Shown here piece after piece: positions 8,046 through 16,604 of a stretch of 38,313 nt of DNA. Source of the DNA: an uncultured Granulosicoccaceae bacterium (GTDB lineage Bacteria; Pseudomonadota; Gammaproteobacteria; Granulosicoccales; Granulosicoccaceae). Location: positions 1 through 38,313 of the forward strand of contig CALKXD010000174.1 of NCBI GenBank assembly GCA_938003855.1, in the 5' to 3' direction. Both the position numbers and the translations under genes were made by a program. Numbering within the stretch: position 1 is the first letter of the stretch; each line of letters opens with the position of its first letter. Below the pieces are notes generated by a model, which saw only the letters and a program-made list of their open reading frames with translations, made no database searches and was not told where the DNA came from.

Positions 8046-10208
8046 ATGGCAGAGAGATCTTTTCAGAAAGAGGTTCAGCAGTTAAAAATTGCCAGTGGTG
8101 ACACCTTCCGCGGTGAAGGTATCCTTGCAATTACAAAGGCTCTGCTCGAGAACGGTGTCGGCTATGTTGCCGGATACCAGGGGGCTCCTATCAGCCACCT
8201 GATGGATGTTCTGGCTGACGCTGAAGAAATATTGACTGAACTCGGAGTCCACTTTGAGGCCAGCGCATCAGAGGCGACAGCCGCAGCCACACTTGCCGCT
8301 TCAGTGCATTATCCAATTCGAGGTGCCGTGACCTTCAAATCAACGGTTGGAACCAACGTCGCATCAGATGCGCTGGCGAATCTTGCTTCCGGTGGTGTGA
8401 CCGGCGGTGCACTGATTATTGTCGGTGAGGACTACGGCGAAGGCTCTTCGATCATGCAGGAGCGCAGCCATGCGTTTGCCATGAAAAGCTCGATCTGGCT
8501 GCTCGACCCGCGGCCGAATTTACCGTCGATTGTAAAAGCGGTGGGTGACGGCTTCAGGCTTTCGGAGGCCAGCAACAGTCCGGTGATGCTGCAAGTACGT
8601 ATTCGCTCCTGCCATCTGTTGGGAGAATTTACCGCGGCGGAAAATGTCCGCCCACCCACGACCGTTAAAGATGCGCTTGAAAACCCGCAGCGTGACTATG
8701 AACGTATCGTACTGCCACCGTCATCGTTTATGCATGAGCAGGAAAAAGTCACCGTGCGGATGCCGGCTGCGGTGGCCTATATCGGTGACAATCATCTCAA
8801 TGAAATTTTCGGGCCTGATGACGCACCGGCGGGTATCGTGTGTCAGGGCGGTATGTATAACGCGGTGATTCGGGCCTTGCAGCGTCTTGGTCTGGCGGAT
8901 GTTTATGGTCAAAGCGATATCCCGCTGTATGTGCTGAATGTCACTTATCCATTGGTCGACGAAGAGTTCCTGGCTTTTGCCGAATCAAAATCCAGTGTGC
9001 TGGTGGTAGAGGAAGGTCACCCGGAATATATAGAGCAGGCGTTGAGAGCCCTGTTGCATAAGAGCGGATCGACCACCACACTGCACGGCAAAGGCACCTT
9101 CCCGATGGCAGGTGAGCTGACCGGTCAGGTGATGCTTGATAGCATTCGGCTGTATTTGCAGGAGAACGCGGCACAGCTGATGCCGGCGCAGGCCAGAGCG
9201 TCAAATGCACCCTCGCCGGAGGTTGACGCAACACTAGCCCGCGCACTACCGGCCCGACCACCAAGTTTTTGTATCGGGTGTCCGGAGCGGCCAATTTTTG
9301 CGGCAACGAAAATGGTCGAGCAAGAGCTCGGTGCACATCATATAGCCAGTGATATCGGCTGCCATCTATTTTCCATCAACGCACCGTTTAATTTAGGTGC
9401 CACTACCATGGGCTATGGTCTGGGGCCGGCGTCTGCATCGGCGTTTAACGATAGCTCGGCCGGGCGCCGTTCAATCTCTTTTCTAGGGGATGGTGGTTTC
9501 TGGCACAACGGTTTAACGTCGTCTATTGGCAATGCCGTGTTCAACAATAACGATGGCGTGATTATTATTGTCGACAACTTCTATTCAGCAGCCACCGGCG
9601 GTCAGGATATCCTCTCTTCGCGTGCCGACAACAAAAGCAAATCGACCAACCACACGATCAAGCATGCGGTAGAAGGCATGGGGGTAGGGTGGGTGCGACA
9701 GATTGATCGCACTTATGATGTGGGCCGGGTACAGGCAACACTCAAAGAGGCGTTAACCACCGAGGTGGTTGGGCCTAAGGTTATTATTGCCTCATCGGAA
9801 TGCATGCTGAATCGTCAGCGTCGAGTGAAGCCACTGGTGAATAAGGCGCTGGCCGATGGCAAGCGCATAGCGCGTACCCGTTTCGGTGTTGATGAGGATA
9901 TTTGCACTGGCGATCATGCCTGCATCCGTCTGTCCGGTTGTCCGTCGCTGTCGGTGAAAACACTGAATGATCCGCTGCGCGATGATCCTGTCGCAAGCAT
10001 TGATCAGCATTGCGTTGGCTGTGGTAATTGCGGTGAAGTAGCGGACGCCGCTGTACTGTGCCCGTCATTTTATCAGGCCGACGTCATCAGCAACCCCGGT
10101 TGGTGGGACCGCACCTGTAGCCGCCTGCGCAGGCGGTTGATCACCGCGCTGCAAACCAGGCGGGACAAACGTCGTCTGGTGTTTGATGAGGTGCCCGGTG
10201 AGCTCTGA
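8046..10208 (+). CDS. iorA: indolepyruvate:ferredoxin oxidoreductase alpha-type subunit
   Basis: A 720-residue TPP-dependent 2-oxoacid:ferredoxin oxidoreductase. The N-terminal pyrimidine-binding half contains YVAGYQGAPISHLMDVL and the TFKSTVGTNVASDAL region. The C-terminal TPP-binding half contains CIGCPERPIF, ASDIGCHLFSINAP, FLGDGGFWHNG and the Mg-binding VDNFYSAATGGQD. The last 100 residues carry clustered cysteines (CTGDHACIRLSGCP and CVGCGNC, later LCPSF) for iron-sulfur clusters. ATG at 8046 is chosen over a TTG at 8010 because GGGAG (8032-8036) sits ten bases before it. The enzyme decarboxylates aryl pyruvates from aromatic amino acids to aryl acetyl-CoA with reduction of ferredoxin. 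It overlaps the beta-type gene and must form one complex with it. Confidence 0.9.
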   Translation: MAERSFQKEVQQLKIASGDTFRGEGILAITKALLENGVGYVAGYQGAPISHLMDVLADAEEILTELGVHFEASASEATAAATLAASVHYPIRGAVTFKSTVGTNVASDALANLASGGVTGGALIIVGEDYGEGSSIMQERSHAFAMKSSIWLLDPRPNLPSIVKAVGDGFRLSEASNSPVMLQVRIRSCHLLGEFTAAENVRPPTTVKDALENPQRDYERIVLPPSSFMHEQEKVTVRMPAAVAYIGDNHLNEIFGPDDAPAGIVCQGGMYNAVIRALQRLGLADVYGQSDIPLYVLNVTYPLVDEEFLAFAESKSSVLVVEEGHPEYIEQALRALLHKSGSTTTLHGKGTFPMAGELTGQVMLDSIRLYLQENAAQLMPAQARASNAPSPEVDATLARALPARPPSFCIGCPERPIFAATKMVEQELGAHHIASDIGCHLFSINAPFNLGATTMGYGLGPASASAFNDSSAGRRSISFLGDGGFWHNGLTSSIGNAVFNNNDGVIIIVDNFYSAATGGQDILSSRADNKSKSTNHTIKHAVEGMGVGWVRQIDRTYDVGRVQATLKEALTTEVVGPKVIIASSECMLNRQRRVKPLVNKALADGKRIARTRFGVDEDICTGDHACIRLSGCPSLSVKTLNDPLRDDPVASIDQHCVGCGNCGEVADAAVLCPSFYQADVISNPGWWDRTCSRLRRRLITALQTRRDKRRLVFDEVPGEL

Positions 10209-11775
10209 TCCCGATAACCGCTTAAAGCCACTGGCCTCCAATGCGACGCCCGTGAGTGATACCTCTGCCGGTATTATAAAAATAGCCATTCATGCGGTCG
10301 GTGGTCAGGGTGGTGGTGTACTGGCGAACTGGATATCCGATCTTGCCACCCGTGGTGGATACGCCGTGCAAATGACCTCAGTCGCCGGTGTAGCACAGCG
10401 TACCGGTGCGACTATCTATTATATTGAGATGGTGCAGAAAACTGATAAAAGGCCTGTGCTGGCGCTGACGCCGGCCCCGGGTGATGTCGATATCCTGATC
10501 GCCGCTGAGTTAATGGAAGCCGGTCGTGCCGTAGTGCGCGGGTTTGTTACGCCGGACCGCACTACGTTAATTGCATCAAGTCACCGTATTCTGGCGGTGG
10601 ATGAAAAAGTCCTTCCGGGTGACGGACGCGCAGACAGTCCACTGGTCTATGAAAAAATAAAACTGGCGGCTCACAAGACCCTGTGCTTCGACATGGAATC
10701 TATTGCCAGCGGTGCGGGTAGTATGATTTCAGCCAGTTTGTTCGGCGCGCTGGCCAAAAGCGGTGAACTGCCATTTTCGAAAGACTTGTTTGAAGACGTT
10801 ATCCGCCGCTCCGGTCGTGGCGTTGATGCCAGTCTCACCGCGTTTCGCGGCGCATTGAACTATGACGAAGGTGTACCATTGGTCCGATTCGACTCCGCCC
10901 CGAAGGTCATCGGTGGTGATCGGTCCGCCGCACCGGTCGGGCCCGCTCGACTCATGGCGCAATGGCAGTCACTGTCTGATCAGGTGACGGCAATGCCCGA
11001 ACCGGTACAGAAGATGGCGATGGCCGGATTGCGCAAGGTGGTGGACTACCAGGACACCGCCTACGGTGCTGAGTACTTACAGACCGTGCAATTGTTTCTG
11101 GCTCAGGATTCTGGCGATAGTACCTATACACTGACCACTACGGCGGCCAAATATATCGCTAACGCCATGTGCTATGACGACATCATTCGTGTAGCGGATC
11201 TAAAAACCCGTGCCAGCAGAGAGCGACGCCTGCGTCGTGAGCAGCAGGCCGACGCCGGGCAGATAGTGCAAGTGACCGAATATTTTCATCCGCGCGCGCA
11301 GGAAGTCTGCGCTACGCTGCCAGCCCCGATTGGTCGTCGTATAGAAAACAGCCCGCGTTTGTATGGTCTGCTCAATAAGCTGGTGGACAAAGGCCGTCGA
11401 ATTCGAACCGACAGTGCCAGTGGTTTTCTGATGCTGTGGTGCACCAGTGTGCTAAAGCCGGTACGTCGTAGATTGCTGCGGCATCGGGTTGAAACGGATC
11501 ACCTGCAACACCTGGTGAACACCAGCCTGTCAGCCGCAGAGCAGTCGTACCCGCTTGCGATAGCCATTCTAAAATGCCAGCGGCTTGTCAAAGGGTATTC
11601 GGATACGCACGCAAGAGGGCAAAGTAAATATAGAATGCTCATCGACGCGCTACCGGCTTTAGGGGGGCAATCCGCGTCGGCCGAGCAATTGAGTCAACTG
11701 CTGGAGTTGGCGCTGCAAGATGAGTCCGGAGACTTGCTGCAGGCAGAATTGGCCGCGCTAACCGTTAATGCCTAG
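10198..11775 (+). CDS. iorB: indolepyruvate oxidoreductase beta-type subunit with long C-terminal extension (DUF6537-like)
   Basis: With the GTG at 10198 the product has about 525 residues; an ATG at 10186 is also possible. GAGG seven bases before the GTG favours the former. Residues 25-210 are the gamma-type domain of 2-oxoacid oxidoreductases (AVGGQGGGVLANWISDLA and SVAGVAQRTGATIYYIEM). The remaining 300 residues form a helical extension with LRKVVDYQDTAYGAEYL, typical of the proteobacterial indolepyruvate oxidoreductase family and assigned to DUF6537 from memory. Classical archaeal IorB is only about 200 residues. The gene begins inside the end of iorA, so translation is probably coupled. 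Confidence 0.87.
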   Translation: MSSDPDNRLKPLASNATPVSDTSAGIIKIAIHAVGGQGGGVLANWISDLATRGGYAVQMTSVAGVAQRTGATIYYIEMVQKTDKRPVLALTPAPGDVDILIAAELMEAGRAVVRGFVTPDRTTLIASSHRILAVDEKVLPGDGRADSPLVYEKIKLAAHKTLCFDMESIASGAGSMISASLFGALAKSGELPFSKDLFEDVIRRSGRGVDASLTAFRGALNYDEGVPLVRFDSAPKVIGGDRSAAPVGPARLMAQWQSLSDQVTAMPEPVQKMAMAGLRKVVDYQDTAYGAEYLQTVQLFLAQDSGDSTYTLTTTAAKYIANAMCYDDIIRVADLKTRASRERRLRREQQADAGQIVQVTEYFHPRAQEVCATLPAPIGRRIENSPRLYGLLNKLVDKGRRIRTDSASGFLMLWCTSVLKPVRRRLLRHRVETDHLQHLVNTSLSAAEQSYPLAIAILKCQRLVKGYSDTHARGQSKYRMLIDALPALGGQSASAEQLSQLLELALQDESGDLLQAELAALTVNA

Positions 11776-11885
11776 TCTGCGGTGGCAGTGTGTGAGTGTT
11801 CAGTGCGGCAGTCGTGCTGATACGGGCTTCAAACGCGACAGTTATTTGAAGTAGTTTACTGGCCCGCTGCTGTGGGCGTTGTACA

Positions 11886-13130
11886 ATGAGGGTTGATCGG
11901 TGTTTTCAGGAGTTTGGGCCTTTGTCTTATCAAGCGCAATCCGTCAGGTATAAGAAATTTGTCAGCTTGCGGGGTGTGTTGGCGACCCGCCAGGCGGGCG
12001 GTGCCGGTGTCTCTGTGGCGCACTGGCGGTTTGCCGCATTGCTTTGGTCTTTGCTTGGTATCAGTGTGGCGCCGGCTGGCATGGCGCAGGATAACCTGCC
12101 AGAAAAGTTCGGTGCGCTTCATTCGGCGATCAGCGATGAGTCTCGTGCCGGTTATTGCCTGCCATATGATGAGTCAGAACTCTACACCAAGCGTAGCAAT
12201 TCCGTCACGCTTGGCCCTGAGGATAACTGGGTGGACGCGATACGAAAGGCTTCTCCCGATACCGAATTTCTATTGCGCGATGGTACCTACAAGCTCGATC
12301 ACTATGCGCTGGTGGTAGGATCAGGTATCACTATTCGGTCACTCAGCGGAAACCGCAACTCGGTGACGCTGGCCGGTCGCGGCTACCAGGAACCCGCAGA
12401 AGGGCTGATGCTGGGCGGTGACGATATCACCATTGCTGATCTGTCGATAACCGCCATGCGTGACCACGCTATTTCGGTTAAACCCGGCATGGGGGCCCGG
12501 CAGCAAACGCGCATCTACAATGTACATCTGTATGACATTGGCACACAGCATGTGAAGGTCAGTGCCGGTGGCACTATCGATGGTCTGGTTGCGTGTTCGT
12601 CGATAGGGTACACCGCTGATGGCGTGGCTGGTGATTATATTGGAGGCATCGATCTGCACGAGTCCGAGAACTGGCTGGTACGGGACAATACCCTCTATAA
12701 CATTCGAGGCGACGGCACGGGCTGCAACGTCGATACCGATTGTGGAAGATACATCAGCGGGCCGGCAGTGCTGGTGTGGAACAATTCAAAGAACACCGTG
12801 GTTACCCGGAATCTGTTTTACGATAACTACCGCAACATTGCGTTCGGTCTTGGTCGCGGTCACGAAGGGGGCGTCATCAGTGATAACCTGGTGGTGCAGG
12901 ATAGTCCGGGTGACGCAGGTATAGAATTGCAGACCGCCAGCGGTACACGCGTTGAAAGTAACACTGTCGTGCTGGCGGGCTATTATCGGGGGGCGATCGA
13001 GTACCGCGATTCCAGTGAGCTGAAAATCCTGTCGAACACACTGACACGGGCTCCCCATGATCGCGGCGGTAACAAAGATATTACGTTGCGGGACAACGTG
13101 GTGGACCGGGATCTGGCCGATAGCCTGTAG
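11886..13130 (+). CDS. exported right-handed beta-helix repeat protein
   Basis: A 414-residue protein. A hydrophobic stretch FAALLWSLLGISVAPAGMA at about residues 49-67 looks like a signal peptide with cleavage after GMA. The true start may therefore lie nearer to it, for example at GTG 11976, but no ribosome site decides. The mature part has successive short parallel strands (ITIRSLSGNRNSVTLAG, ITIADLSIT, RIYNVHLYDI, LVRDNTLYNI, TVVTRNLFYDNY, GVISDNLVV, RVESNTVV, KILSNTLT) typical of pectate-lyase-like beta-helix (PbH1) repeats. Such proteins bind or cleave polysaccharide outside the cell, but no catalytic set was identified. The sulfotransferase gene starts 38 bp downstream and is probably co-transcribed. 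Confidence 0.8.
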   Translation: MRVDRCFQEFGPLSYQAQSVRYKKFVSLRGVLATRQAGGAGVSVAHWRFAALLWSLLGISVAPAGMAQDNLPEKFGALHSAISDESRAGYCLPYDESELYTKRSNSVTLGPEDNWVDAIRKASPDTEFLLRDGTYKLDHYALVVGSGITIRSLSGNRNSVTLAGRGYQEPAEGLMLGGDDITIADLSITAMRDHAISVKPGMGARQQTRIYNVHLYDIGTQHVKVSAGGTIDGLVACSSIGYTADGVAGDYIGGIDLHESENWLVRDNTLYNIRGDGTGCNVDTDCGRYISGPAVLVWNNSKNTVVTRNLFYDNYRNIAFGLGRGHEGGVISDNLVVQDSPGDAGIELQTASGTRVESNTVVLAGYYRGAIEYRDSSELKILSNTLTRAPHDRGGNKDITLRDNVVDRDLADSL

Positions 13131-13168
13131 ACGGTCAGCTGATTTGTAATCGCCGCTTCGGATAGGCA

Positions 13169-13855
13169 ATGATTGTCTGGCTTGCATCCTATCCGCGTTC
13201 GGGTAATACCTTCTGCCGTATTGTGTTGAATCGGTTGTTCGGTATTAAAACCCCGACGGTTTATGTGGGGGAGGATAACTCCGCCTTTGAAGTGGGGCGG
13301 GAGCTGGTCGGTCACGTGGCAGAGGAAATGACCGTTGCGCAAATGCACGCCAGCGCGGATACCTGGTTTGTAAAAACCCACCGTCGTGAGGAGGATGCCG
13401 GGCCGGCCCTCTATATTCATCGGGATGGTCGCGATTCATTGGTCTCCTATGCCTGCAAGTTGCATCAGGAGCAGCGCTTCCAGTCGAGTGACGCTGCGCT
13501 GCACAGTTTGCTGTTGCCATCGAAAAGTAACACCGGCACCTGGGGGCAGAATGCCTGTCACTGGCTTGATCGTGATAGTCGGCAGACGGTACTGATTCGA
13601 TTTGATGACTTAATTAAAAACCCGCTCGATGTGGTTGGTCAGGCGCTGGAACAGCTCGATCCAGCGCTTGATATTAGCCGGCAAAACCATCTGACAGTCC
13701 CGTCCTTTTCCGAGTTGCAGCAGATCAACGGTAATTTTTTCAGGCGCGGCGTGGTAGGCAGCCATAAGACGGAAATGTCTTGCGCTTTGCAGGAAATGTT
13801 CTGGGCGCAGCAGCACAACACAGATGCGATGGAAAGGCTGGGTTACCCGCGCTGA
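13169..13855 (+). CDS. sulfotransferase domain protein
   Basis: A 228-residue protein starting MIVWLASYPRSGNTF. The SYPRSGNTF segment at residues 7-15 is the 5'-phosphosulfate-binding loop of PAPS-dependent sulfotransferases. The 3'-phosphate-binding part is visible as YIHRDGRDSLVSYACK near 87-102 (R and S residues). A further conserved-looking segment is VLIRFDDLIKNPLDVV near 143. It is near the lower size limit for cytosolic sulfotransferases but appears complete. It would transfer sulfate from PAPS to a carbohydrate or small molecule. The exported beta-helix gene directly upstream suggests a sulfated glycan context (inference). Confidence 0.87.
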   Translation: MIVWLASYPRSGNTFCRIVLNRLFGIKTPTVYVGEDNSAFEVGRELVGHVAEEMTVAQMHASADTWFVKTHRREEDAGPALYIHRDGRDSLVSYACKLHQEQRFQSSDAALHSLLLPSKSNTGTWGQNACHWLDRDSRQTVLIRFDDLIKNPLDVVGQALEQLDPALDISRQNHLTVPSFSELQQINGNFFRRGVVGSHKTEMSCALQEMFWAQQHNTDAMERLGYPR

Positions 13856-13993
13856 CATCGGCGGGACACGCGCATTTTCCGCATCAGCACGTCAGCGATC
13901 TAGTCATCCTCATGAGCAAAAACCTGCCCTGATGGTGGATTTGCGGTAAAGTTTCGCTCGAGACACCTGTAGCGCTTTACCGCGGAGGACAAA

Positions 13994-14755
13994 ATGCTTA
14001 ACGAGCAACAGATTGGTGACTACCATGAAAACGGTTATGTAACGCCTGATTTCAGACTACCGGAAGATGTGATCGAGGACATTCGAGTGTTGCATGATCG
14101 TCTGCTGGTCAAGCACCCTGAGTTTGTTAATTATTGCCCCAACCTACTGGCTTACGATACCGGCTTTCTGAACGTTGCCCGCCTACCAGAGATTCTGGAT
14201 ATGGTCGAGCAGGTGATCGGGCCTAATTTCGCACTGTGGAACTCGAGCTTTTTTGCCAAGCCGGCTAATGGTGGTCATGCGACGCCCTGGCATCAGGATG
14301 GCGAGTACTGGCCGGTGCAGCCGCTGGCGACGTGTACGGTATGGATTGCAATCGATGAAGCAACACCGGAGAACGGTTGTCTGCGTGTTATTCGCGGGTC
14401 TCATAAAGCCCGCCGGCTGCGTAAGCACAATACCAATACCGCAGCAAATCTGACGCTGAGTCAGGAACTCGATCCCAGTGAGTACGATGTTGCCGACGCC
14501 GTTGATTTAGTGTTGAAGCCCGGTCAGATTTCATTGCACGATGTCTATCTGTTGCATGGCTCGGAGGCAAACCATTCTGCTAACTCCAGACGCGGGATGA
14601 CTTTGCGCTTTATGCCTACCAGTAGTGTGTTTGATCGCGACAAAGCCACTGAGCTGCATCAGCGGTTGGGCTTGCTGGATCACTCTGATCGAACATTGTT
14701 TTTAATGCGCGGCACTGATGAGTCAGGACAAAACGATTTTCGCCTACGTTTATAA
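13994..14755 (+). CDS. phytanoyl-CoA dioxygenase family protein (PhyH)
   Basis: A 253-residue Fe(II)/2OG dioxygenase. The iron ligands H100-x-D102 appear in ATPWHQDGEYW. The distal His is in LLHGSEANHS, followed by the 2OG-binding Arg in SRRGMTLRF. The middle WIAIDEATPENGCLRVIRGSHK is the characteristic PhyH core strand. The ribosome site GGAGGA lies six bases before the ATG. It is monocistronic and ends convergent with the MarR gene. PhyH-family members hydroxylate acyl-CoAs or small molecules such as ectoine and alkylphosphonates; the substrate here is open. Confidence 0.88.
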   Translation: MLNEQQIGDYHENGYVTPDFRLPEDVIEDIRVLHDRLLVKHPEFVNYCPNLLAYDTGFLNVARLPEILDMVEQVIGPNFALWNSSFFAKPANGGHATPWHQDGEYWPVQPLATCTVWIAIDEATPENGCLRVIRGSHKARRLRKHNTNTAANLTLSQELDPSEYDVADAVDLVLKPGQISLHDVYLLHGSEANHSANSRRGMTLRFMPTSSVFDRDKATELHQRLGLLDHSDRTLFLMRGTDESGQNDFRLRL

Positions 14756-14998
14756 AGGTGGCCGTTGCGGCGCCCGGGCAATCATCTGATGGGTTTTCTA
14801 TAGCCTGTTCTTCCAACAGATAGCACACAGCCAGAGTAAGATAGTGACACGATAGATTGAACCGATGTGAATGGGGCACGCTGTATCCGGTGTGTCAGCC
14901 GTGCTGTAACCGGCAAGGGCATTGGCTGTGGTCGCCGCAGACGGAAAAGGCGGTGTCTGTTTTATTGGTTTACTGGAAGTCTGGTCTGCTGGCGGGTG

Positions 14999-15469
14999 TC
15001 AGCGATTCAGGCTTTGCAGCAGTGACTGCAATGCGTGCTTTAAATTTTCACCGCTGGCACCTTCCAGAGACGCGAGCAATTGCTTTTCATGGCGGCGCGC
15101 GCTGTCTACCAGTGTGGCGGCGACTTTCCGGCCCTGTGCCGTCAGGTAAACCCGGACACGGCGTCGGTCTGCGCTATCTGTTTTGCGCTGCACCAGGCCG
15201 CGACGATCCATCTGATCGATAATACGTGTCAGGCGCGACTGCTCGATCAGTGAATACTCTGCAAGACGGGTGATCATTTCACCGTCCTGATCAAACAGGC
15301 AGGCGATCACGCGCCATTCGGGCACACGCAGGCCGGCGTCCCGCACTTGATGGTGGAACTGAGAACTGGCTGCATCACTGGCCGCTGCAAGCAAATACAA
15401 CAGATACGAAGATACAAACCCGTCTTGCGTCCGGTTATCTGCTGCTTTGTTGTTGCGTGCTGCTGTCAT
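14999..15469 (-). CDS. MarR-family transcriptional regulator
   Basis: A 156-residue winged-helix protein of the usual MarR length. The HTH lies around EMITRLAEYSLIEQSRLTRIIDQM and the wing at RRGLVQRKTDSADRRRVRVYLT, with the typical DxRxxxVxLT pattern. Long N- and C-terminal helices form the dimer interface. It is divergent from the ring-hydroxylating dioxygenase operon, with a 131-bp shared region containing a promoter and an inverted repeat. This strongly suggests ligand-responsive local repression of that operon. GAGAG precedes the ATG. A tail of about 15 residues before the first helix is polar and unremarkable. Confidence 0.9.
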   Translation of the reverse strand: MTAARNNKAADNRTQDGFVSSYLLYLLAAASDAASSQFHHQVRDAGLRVPEWRVIACLFDQDGEMITRLAEYSLIEQSRLTRIIDQMDRRGLVQRKTDSADRRRVRVYLTAQGRKVAATLVDSARRHEKQLLASLEGASGENLKHALQSLLQSLNR

Positions 15470-15542
15470 TGACTCTCACATCGGTGTAAAAGGAACCATG
15501 GGGTTGACGGCGTCTAAGGACATTTCAGCACACAAATAATCG

Positions 15543-15571
15543 TTGACGCAAATTATATGAAAATACATACT
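15543..15571 (+). promoter_or_regulatory. putative sigma70 promoter of the dioxygenase operon
   Basis: TTGACG (15543-15548) and CATACT (15566-15571) are separated by exactly 17 bp, matching the consensus at five of six and four of six positions. The site lies 30 bases before the GTG start of the reductase gene. Confidence 0.5.
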
Positions 15572-15575
15572 TCAT
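15557..15575. promoter_or_regulatory. putative MarR operator
   Basis: A perfect inverted repeat ATGAA-N9-TTCAT covers the spacer and -10 of the operon promoter. A repressor bound here would block RNA polymerase, and the divergent MarR gene is the obvious candidate. This is inference from position and symmetry. Confidence 0.45.
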
Positions 15576-15600
15576 GGCATGAGAGCCTTGGGAATAGACA

Positions 15601-16548
15601 GTGTCTCTTGAACTGATCATTAATCGAATAGAGAACGAAAATTCAAGGATCCGCGTCTTGTATCTTTCGGCCGCAGACGGCAGCGATCTGCCGGGCTACA
15701 CGCCGGGGGCCCACATTGACGTTGAGATCGATGGCATCGGTACACGCAGTTATTCACTAATCGACTTTTCAACACCGCTGGACAGCCCGAACTGTTACTG
15801 CATTGCGGTTCAGCGCGAAGATGACGGGCAGGGCGGCTCGCGAGCCATGCATCAATTCGAGTTTGGCGATGTCATGGTCGCATCGACGCCGAAAAACGAC
15901 TTTGAACTAACCACTTCGGACTCCCCGGTGATCCTGCTGGCGGGGGGCATCGGTGTGACGCCACTGATCTCCATGGCAACCCTGCTGCAGGATACCGGTG
16001 CCGCATTTCAGTTTCACTACAGTGGCCGTAACGCTGACTCAATTGCGTTTCGAAAGGTGCTTGATGAGCAGCACAGCGAACAGCTCTCAGTGTATCTTGA
16101 CGATCAGAACCCGCTCAGCCTCAATGCTCTGTTTTCATCCGCTGATGCGTCTTCGGTGGTTTATATCTGCGGGCCGCGGGGCATGATCGATGCGGCCAGA
16201 GAAGCGGCCGCGGCAAACGGGATCTCTGCGGATAATATTCATATCGAGCTGTTTGCAAGCGCAGAGACACAAACCGGCGACACAGGTTTTGAGGTCGAAA
16301 TTCAATCAACCGGTCAGGTGTACGAGGTTCCCCCGGGACAAACCATCATTGATGTACTGGAAGCGGCCGACATTGATCTGGTTTATGACTGTCAGCGCGG
16401 CGACTGTGGAATTTGCCAGACTGACGTGATCAGCGGTACCCCGGATCACCGTGATGTTGTGTTGTCAGATGATGAACGTGCATCTGGTAAGGTGATGCAG
16501 ATCTGTGTCAGCCGTGCAAAAACCGCGCGACTGGTGCTTGATTTGTAA
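15601..16548 (+). CDS. phthalate dioxygenase reductase-like electron transfer protein (PDR/VanB family)
   Basis: A 315-residue flavin reductase with C-terminal ferredoxin. The flavin motif RSYS is at 49-52. The NAD(P)-binding GGIGVTPLISMA is near residue 117. The plant-type 2Fe-2S domain has C264, C269, C272 and C302 in the C-x4-C-x2-C-xn-C pattern. Domain order FMN/NAD/2Fe-2S is that of PDR/VanB reductases of class I oxygenases. It would pass electrons from NAD(P)H to the Rieske oxygenase encoded directly downstream. The start is a GTG with GGGAA upstream. It is the first gene of the operon, behind the MarR-controlled promoter. Confidence 0.92.
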   Translation: MSLELIINRIENENSRIRVLYLSAADGSDLPGYTPGAHIDVEIDGIGTRSYSLIDFSTPLDSPNCYCIAVQREDDGQGGSRAMHQFEFGDVMVASTPKNDFELTTSDSPVILLAGGIGVTPLISMATLLQDTGAAFQFHYSGRNADSIAFRKVLDEQHSEQLSVYLDDQNPLSLNALFSSADASSVVYICGPRGMIDAAREAAAANGISADNIHIELFASAETQTGDTGFEVEIQSTGQVYEVPPGQTIIDVLEAADIDLVYDCQRGDCGICQTDVISGTPDHRDVVLSDDERASGKVMQICVSRAKTARLVLDL

Positions 16549-16604
16549 CGTAGCCCGGTGCCGTTGCGCGTCACCCGACATACGCCTGTAAAAAGGAAAA
16601 AAAC

